Source: Cephalotus follicularis (taxonomy: Eukaryota; Streptophyta; Magnoliopsida; Oxalidales; Cephalotaceae). Taken from it: a DNA stretch of 64,000 nt. Positions 59,486 through 64,000 of the stretch are shown here, in pieces. Each line of letters starts with the position of its first letter. The first letter of the stretch is position 1. The DNA lies in contig BDDD01000532.1 in assembly GCA_001972305.1 (NCBI GenBank), positions 738,446 through 802,445 of the forward strand, written 5' to 3'. Both the position numbers and the translations under genes were made by a program. The notes under the pieces are model-generated. The model did no database searches. It saw only the letters and a list, made by a program, of their open reading frames with translations, and was not told the origin of the DNA.

Positions 59486-59850
59486 ACATCTTTCTGCCAG
59501 CAGAGACTAAAACATAGCTGCATTAACAAAATGTTATATCCAATATGCCCAAGACTTTTGCAACGGCTATAATTTGAAGAATGCTATAAATACAAGCCAA
59601 GAAACAAGTTCAAGGTGAGCAAGGAACAATTCTTAAACATCCAATCACAAAAGCTTATCTTGCACATTTACAAAGAGAAAAATCATCAAGCTAGAGTATA
59701 CACTTTCACATTCAAAGCTTGCAAATTAGTTTACACCTTCATATCCAACCTTTGAGAGGTTACTTGTAAACACAAACTTTCTTTACAAATCCATCATTGT
59801 AAAAAGGGTGTTAAAACCCTTGGTGAGAATTTAGAGGGGAGTGAACCCTT

Positions 59851-60067
59851 GTAAGGTGTTTGATTGATTTGCACCCGGAACCCAAAATCAAGTGTAAGGT
59901 GTTTGTTTGATTTGCACCCGGAACCCAAAATCAAGTGTAAGGTGTTTGGTTGATTTGCACCCGGAACCCAAAATTAAGTGTAAGGTGTTTGTTTGATTTG
60001 CACCCGAAAACCAAAATCAAGTGTAAGGTGGTTTCTTTGATTTGCACCCGAAAGCCGAAAATCAAAG
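59851..60067. repeat. 43-bp tandem repeat, five copies
   Basis: Unit starts GTAAGGTGTTTG and contains GATTTGCACCCGGAACC. The last two copies are more divergent. It lies in the solo LTR downstream of its TATA box. Confidence 0.95.
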
Positions 60068-60720
60068 GTTGCTAGTGGTAGCTAATGGAATCTCAAGGGG
60101 TTCTTGAGAAAGTGGACGTAGGCACGGATTTGCCGAATCACTATAAATTCGTTTGCACACTCTCTATCCGTTATCTCCTTAATTGTTATTATTTGATTGT
60201 GTGATTGTTTATATTCATTGCTTAATTTGTATTTTCCGCATACAAATTATTTTTGTCATTTAAGGTTGCCATATTATCGCGTTTTATTCTCAAATCAAAT
60301 AAGACCGGCGCTCCCCACGGGGATACGCTCAGTCTAAAACTTTTATCGAGTAACTCCTACAATTGCACTTTTAGTTCTTTTAATTCAAGGGGAGCCATTC
60401 GGTAAGGAGCGCTCGATATAGGTGATGTCCCTGGCAGAAGATCTTTAGAACATTCTGCATCTCTCTCGGGAGGTAAGGGTGTCAATTCCTCCGGAAACAC
60501 ATCCCCGAACATCTACCAACTTGAGTGTCCATCTCCTGCCATCGGCAACATGTGTCAGGTAACATCACAACCTTGTCTTAACAGTCTGTCAATCCCCATG
60601 GAAGATATCATTTGAATCGGTTGTCATTTCAGGGTTGCAATAAACCGGAACAGGGACTGCCTGTCACATTGAATGTTACAATCTTCCTGTTACAGTCCAC
60701 ATAAGCACAGTGTGCTAATA

Positions 60721-61084
60721 ACTAATCCATAAATCATACAATATCCATTCCATAACCAAACGATCGATAACCATTTAATCTGAACCGTACAACCCCTAAC
60801 CGTTCAATCTGTTCACTCATTCAAAACCATCCATTCAATCACAGTCCATTTATTAGAAATCCATTTGATCACAATCCGTTCATTCCCAGTCTCTCGAAGA
60901 CCCTGGTCCAATAATGATCCGCAACGATTAGATATCGATACGATACGTTTCGATAACATACGATCCATGTCCACTTAACATTCTACGAGGAATCTAGAAG
61001 CTGACTAGGTATATATACATGTCGTCTCATACCAACATATATATAAATAGTTAACATCTAGTGGTTGACTAAATATATATAATG
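60721..61084. other. Unassigned spacer
   Basis: Rich in CCATTCA/ACCATT-like short repeats, with no coding sequence. It may be remains of the Gypsy element. Confidence 0.4.
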
Positions 61085-61919
61085 TCCCATAAGGTATCCG
61101 ACTCATGCGTGCTCTCTCTTCATATGTCTGAGGAGACATCTTTCAAGAAAGATGAATTCCTTCACCTATTGGCAATAGGCCTCTCTTGGAATTCTCCATG
61201 CTAAACCTCTTCAGCACCTTACTGATGTACTGGCTTTGGGAAAGCCCAAGCAACCTATTGGATCTATCCCTGAAGATCCTAATACCCAGTATATAGGTGG
61301 CTTCTCCCAAATCTTTCATGAAAAAATTCTTAGTTAGCCATATCTTTGCAGACTGTAACATCCCTACATCATTCCCAATGAGTAGGATGTCATCTACATA
61401 TAGCACTAAGAAAGTGATACTAGGACCCTCTTGCTTTCGATAAACACATTGCTCATCTACATTTTTAACGAAGTCAAAAACTTTGACTGCTTCATCAAAA
61501 CGTAGATTCCAGCTACGAGATGCTTGCTTTAGTCCATAGATGGACCTTTCGAGCTTGCACACCATATGTGGGTGTTCGGAAGATGTAAACCCCTCGGGTT
61601 GGGACATATAAATATCCTCTTCAAGACGCCCATTTAAAAATGCCGTCTTGACATCCATTTGCCATATCTCATAATCATAATGAGCAGCAATAGCAAGCAA
61701 AATCCTAATGGATTTAAACATAGCGACAGGTGAGAAAATCTCAGTATAGTCGACTCCATGTCGTTGCCTATACCCTTTCGCCACTAATCGAGCTTTATAA
61801 GTCTCAATTTTTTCATCTGCATTCATCTTCTTCTTGAAGATCCATTTGCAGTCAATAGGCACTATGCCTTCAGGTGCTTCAACCAAATTCCATACTTGGT
61901 TGGAGTACATGGAATCCAT
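61085..61919 (-). pseudogene. Copia reverse transcriptase fragment, mostly open
   Basis: 258 codons are open from 61919 to 61143: [84 protein letters not shown]. After the stop the same frame reads KMSPQTYEERARMSRIPYG before homology ends near 61085. It is a close relative of 4040-5506. It lacks RNase H and upstream domains, so it is a broken piece of an element. Confidence 0.9.
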
Positions 61920-62434
61920 TTGACAATATTAGTAATGACTTGAGCCCAAAGTCACTACTAGGTCTTCCTAGGTGTAATGATTTAAATCTATTTATTACAT
62001 CAATAACCATGCATACATGACCTTCAAAAGTCATGTACTTCATTTCTCCTTTCCTTCATCTCTCCTTGCATGGTCTTCTTTTACAAAAAGAACATTACAT
62101 TTTCGAAAAGAAATTTACATTTAAAATTACAAGGAGAAATTACAAAGGTAAGGAAAAATAAATGGTGCTCGCAGGCACCTTATTACAGACCTTTAAAATA
62201 ATAAATAAATAAATATCCATTCACACATAGAAAACCATAACCTAGGTCAAAGTTCTTTTCGGGCCATCCATTGTGCATAAGATCTATATTATATCCAATA
62301 TAATAAAACCACAAATAAAACACATGCCATAAATAATAACCAATTACTCAATTTAATTCAAGGATTGTTAATTGATCAAACTCCCACTAAATCAAGCAAT
62401 GATTTTTAATTTTCCAAGTGCCAAAATGTATAAA
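61920..62434. other. AT-rich spacer
   Basis: No coding potential or recognised repeat apart from short (AAAT)n-like runs near 62200. Confidence 0.5.
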
Positions 62435-63062
62435 ATCATTTTCATTCATTAACAGTCACTGTCAGTCATTATAAATCCTTCCACAGAATTCCTTACTTAA
62501 GGAGGAGCAGTAACGCAATCCAGACGTCAAGGTAGGGAAGCCGGGACGGGAAGAAACATTATATTTTTAGGCAGACCGGTTCCTCGGGTCCTCGGCTTTA
62601 GGAAGAGCAATACACGCGCTCTAGGCGTTATGAGCAGAGTAGAGGAATACAGACATTCGCTATCACACTATACGATAACAGTCATTCAGTCGGCGCGGCT
62701 CAACTCGGTCGGCGATCCATTGGCTCATCTCAGCTGGTGATCCAATAGCTCATCTCAGTCGGTGATCCACTCGGCTATCTCGGTGACTCAGCTGGTTCAG
62801 CTCAATTTGGTGACCCATTAGGTCATCTCAAAAATAGCCTTACTGGTTCATCTCAGTGGTGAACCCTGTAGGGCTCATCTCGATGGTGATCCATTAACAG
62901 TAACAGTAACAGTAATATTGACACTACATTAGCACTACATTTCTACATGGTCTACCTTCACTATGCTATCTTCCATCATACTATATTTCACTTCATTCAT
63001 TTACATTCTTTCACTAAAACACTGTAGTTATCCTGGGCGCAAGACATAATACATTTGGGCCA
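62435..63062. repeat. Second copy of the Gypsy LTR portion
   Basis: Direct repeat of 57389-58018 with few differences, including the degenerate GGTGATCCATTGGCTCATCT-type tandem units (62700-62895). Homology stops at CATTTGGGCCAC. Confidence 0.9.
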
Positions 63063-64000
63063 CTCACTGTAGCACCTAGGTGCGCATGTAGAAGGTTAGC
63101 AATGCACACATACTTAGGCTCCATCTCAATATACTAAACGCATGCATTCTCGGGGTGCCAGCATGACATGCATGCTAAGTACTGTTTGGCACGCAGTCCT
63201 CATGCTGAGAACGTTTGTTTAGCGCACCTGGGCTTCATGGCAAGGTGATGCATGGCCTACTGTGCTAGGACGCACGGCTTGCATGCATGGAGCGCTATTG
63301 CTCACTCCTCAGCGCATGCATGTTTAGTACCCATGCATGAAGTGCTAGGGTATTATTCACCTTATGTAAAGCTTGGCATGACGTGTTGCCTGCTTAGCAT
63401 GCATGGACAATGGTTGCATGGCACAGGAGGGAGCTCGTGACATTCCATTAGAAGCTCGGCACCACTGGTGCATGGATCCTCAGACACACCCTTGTAGTGG
63501 AGAGCCATGTTCGGCGACTCAGGTGTTAAGCCATGCTCGGTGCGCCCGCATGGTACGGTGGAATGTCACGGCTCAGTTTTTGAAGGCATGGCAGAGGAAG
63601 CCGGGATTGGCTCCTCGAATGCCTAGCAGAGGAGAGAGAGCCATGCTCAACATTAATGGCACCTTGGCACTATAGACACCTCGACACCTCCAGCACATGA
63701 CGTTGGCAGAGGTTGGACGTCGACGTCACATGCTCCTCATGATGGAAACGGACAAAACCGAATCCAATGCCATAAATGGACAAGGGTGTAAAGGGTGTAA
63801 AACAAAACAAAACAAAACATACAATCATGGCAGCGGAATAACACCCTATTTAATTAAAACTAGTCCATTATGACACGTCCACAGACCACATGGATCACCA
63901 CAACATCTACAGAATTGAATTGGTGTCACCATTACAAACAATGGTGACACACAAGCATGGCAAAAGGAAGAAGGACCAAGAATTATACCAGCGGGTGAAG
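63063..64000. other. LTR-like sequence rich in GCATGC/CATGCATG
   Basis: Less AT-rich than its surroundings, with many CATGCATG and GCATGC motifs (63130-63410) and one GACGTCGACGTC at about 63717-63728. No coding sequence is recognised. It could be the continuation of a Gypsy LTR that the left copy lost. Confidence 0.4.

Larger units (their letters stand above)
58950..60292 (+). mobile_element. Solo LTR inserted in the Gypsy RT
   Basis: Begins TGTTGGG and ends TTCTCA. The flanks TATCA (58945-58949) and AATCA (60293-60297) differ at one base. Removing it rejoins the Gypsy RT block after APVL with the FIDYR block. A TATA box (CTATAAATAC) at about 59585-59594 gives the plus direction. Arrays of palindromes lie upstream of the TATA and a 43-bp tandem repeat downstream. 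Confidence 0.75.
58060..60720 (-). pseudogene. Gypsy protease-RT-RNase H remnant, split by a solo LTR
   Basis: On the minus strand, 60520-60298 gives [20 protein letters not shown] and LSVSPWGAPVL. After the solo LTR, 58945-58060 continues with [36 protein letters not shown] and then RNase H (PILASPEDSKGFMTHKDASG). Stops occur throughout. The order and blocks fit a Tekay/Del-like Gypsy pol. Confidence 0.8.

Overview
The window is nuclear DNA of a flowering plant, most likely a eudicot: AT-rich, intron-bearing, and packed with plant-type LTR retrotransposons (Copia, Athila and other Gypsy), a CACTA transposon, MITEs and a Mutator-like element. I cannot name the species. I recognise one host gene, SEC8, which encodes the exocyst tethering subunit (EXOC4). 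It lies on the minus strand from 38440 to 13585, in 21 coding exons with a probable non-coding first exon near 39300-39460.

Layout. 1-2235 is an LTR cut by the window edge. 2236 to about 7530 is a decayed Copia element. About 7700-12500 is a decayed CACTA (En/Spm) element with TNP2-type transposase remains. 13585-38440 is SEC8. Its introns hold a hAT-like MITE (14260-14699), a 278-bp tandem duplication copying the edge of exon 7 (22953-23508), a complete Copia with 144-bp LTRs (23528-27853), a TRIM-like element (28045-28322), an 801-bp internally deleted Copia derivative (31075-31875), a 216-bp tandem duplication (33126-33557), a gypsy gag fragment and a 2.4-kb solo LTR (34873-37289). The SEC8 promoter side carries a 2.1-kb Mutator-like element with 9-bp target duplication (39624-41727). 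It has captured pieces of what looks like an enoyl-CoA delta isomerase gene and has itself taken a solo LTR. A second copy of the SEC8 upstream region at 43289-43895 lacks this insertion and so shows the empty site. Further right are a Sirevirus-like Copia fragment (43900-45638), a Copia tail (45765-47500), an Athila element (47546-56139), a GC-rich hAT-like segment, a truncated Gypsy pol on the minus strand split by a solo LTR (58950-60292), a Copia RT fragment (61085-61919) and more LTR-like sequence to the window end.

Main points. SEC8 appears broken: inside exon 5 the sequence jumps from the N-terminal part to a region about 280 codons further on and leaves the frame, although every other exon joins cleanly. 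Four of its 20 introns need a GC donor. Three LTRs (two of one family, one of another) carry dense arrays of the palindrome AAAGACATCGACGTCTTT, and a fourth LTR carries an array of CAGTCGGCTGGA just upstream of its TATA box. All family calls come from reading the sequence against remembered family features; no database search was possible.
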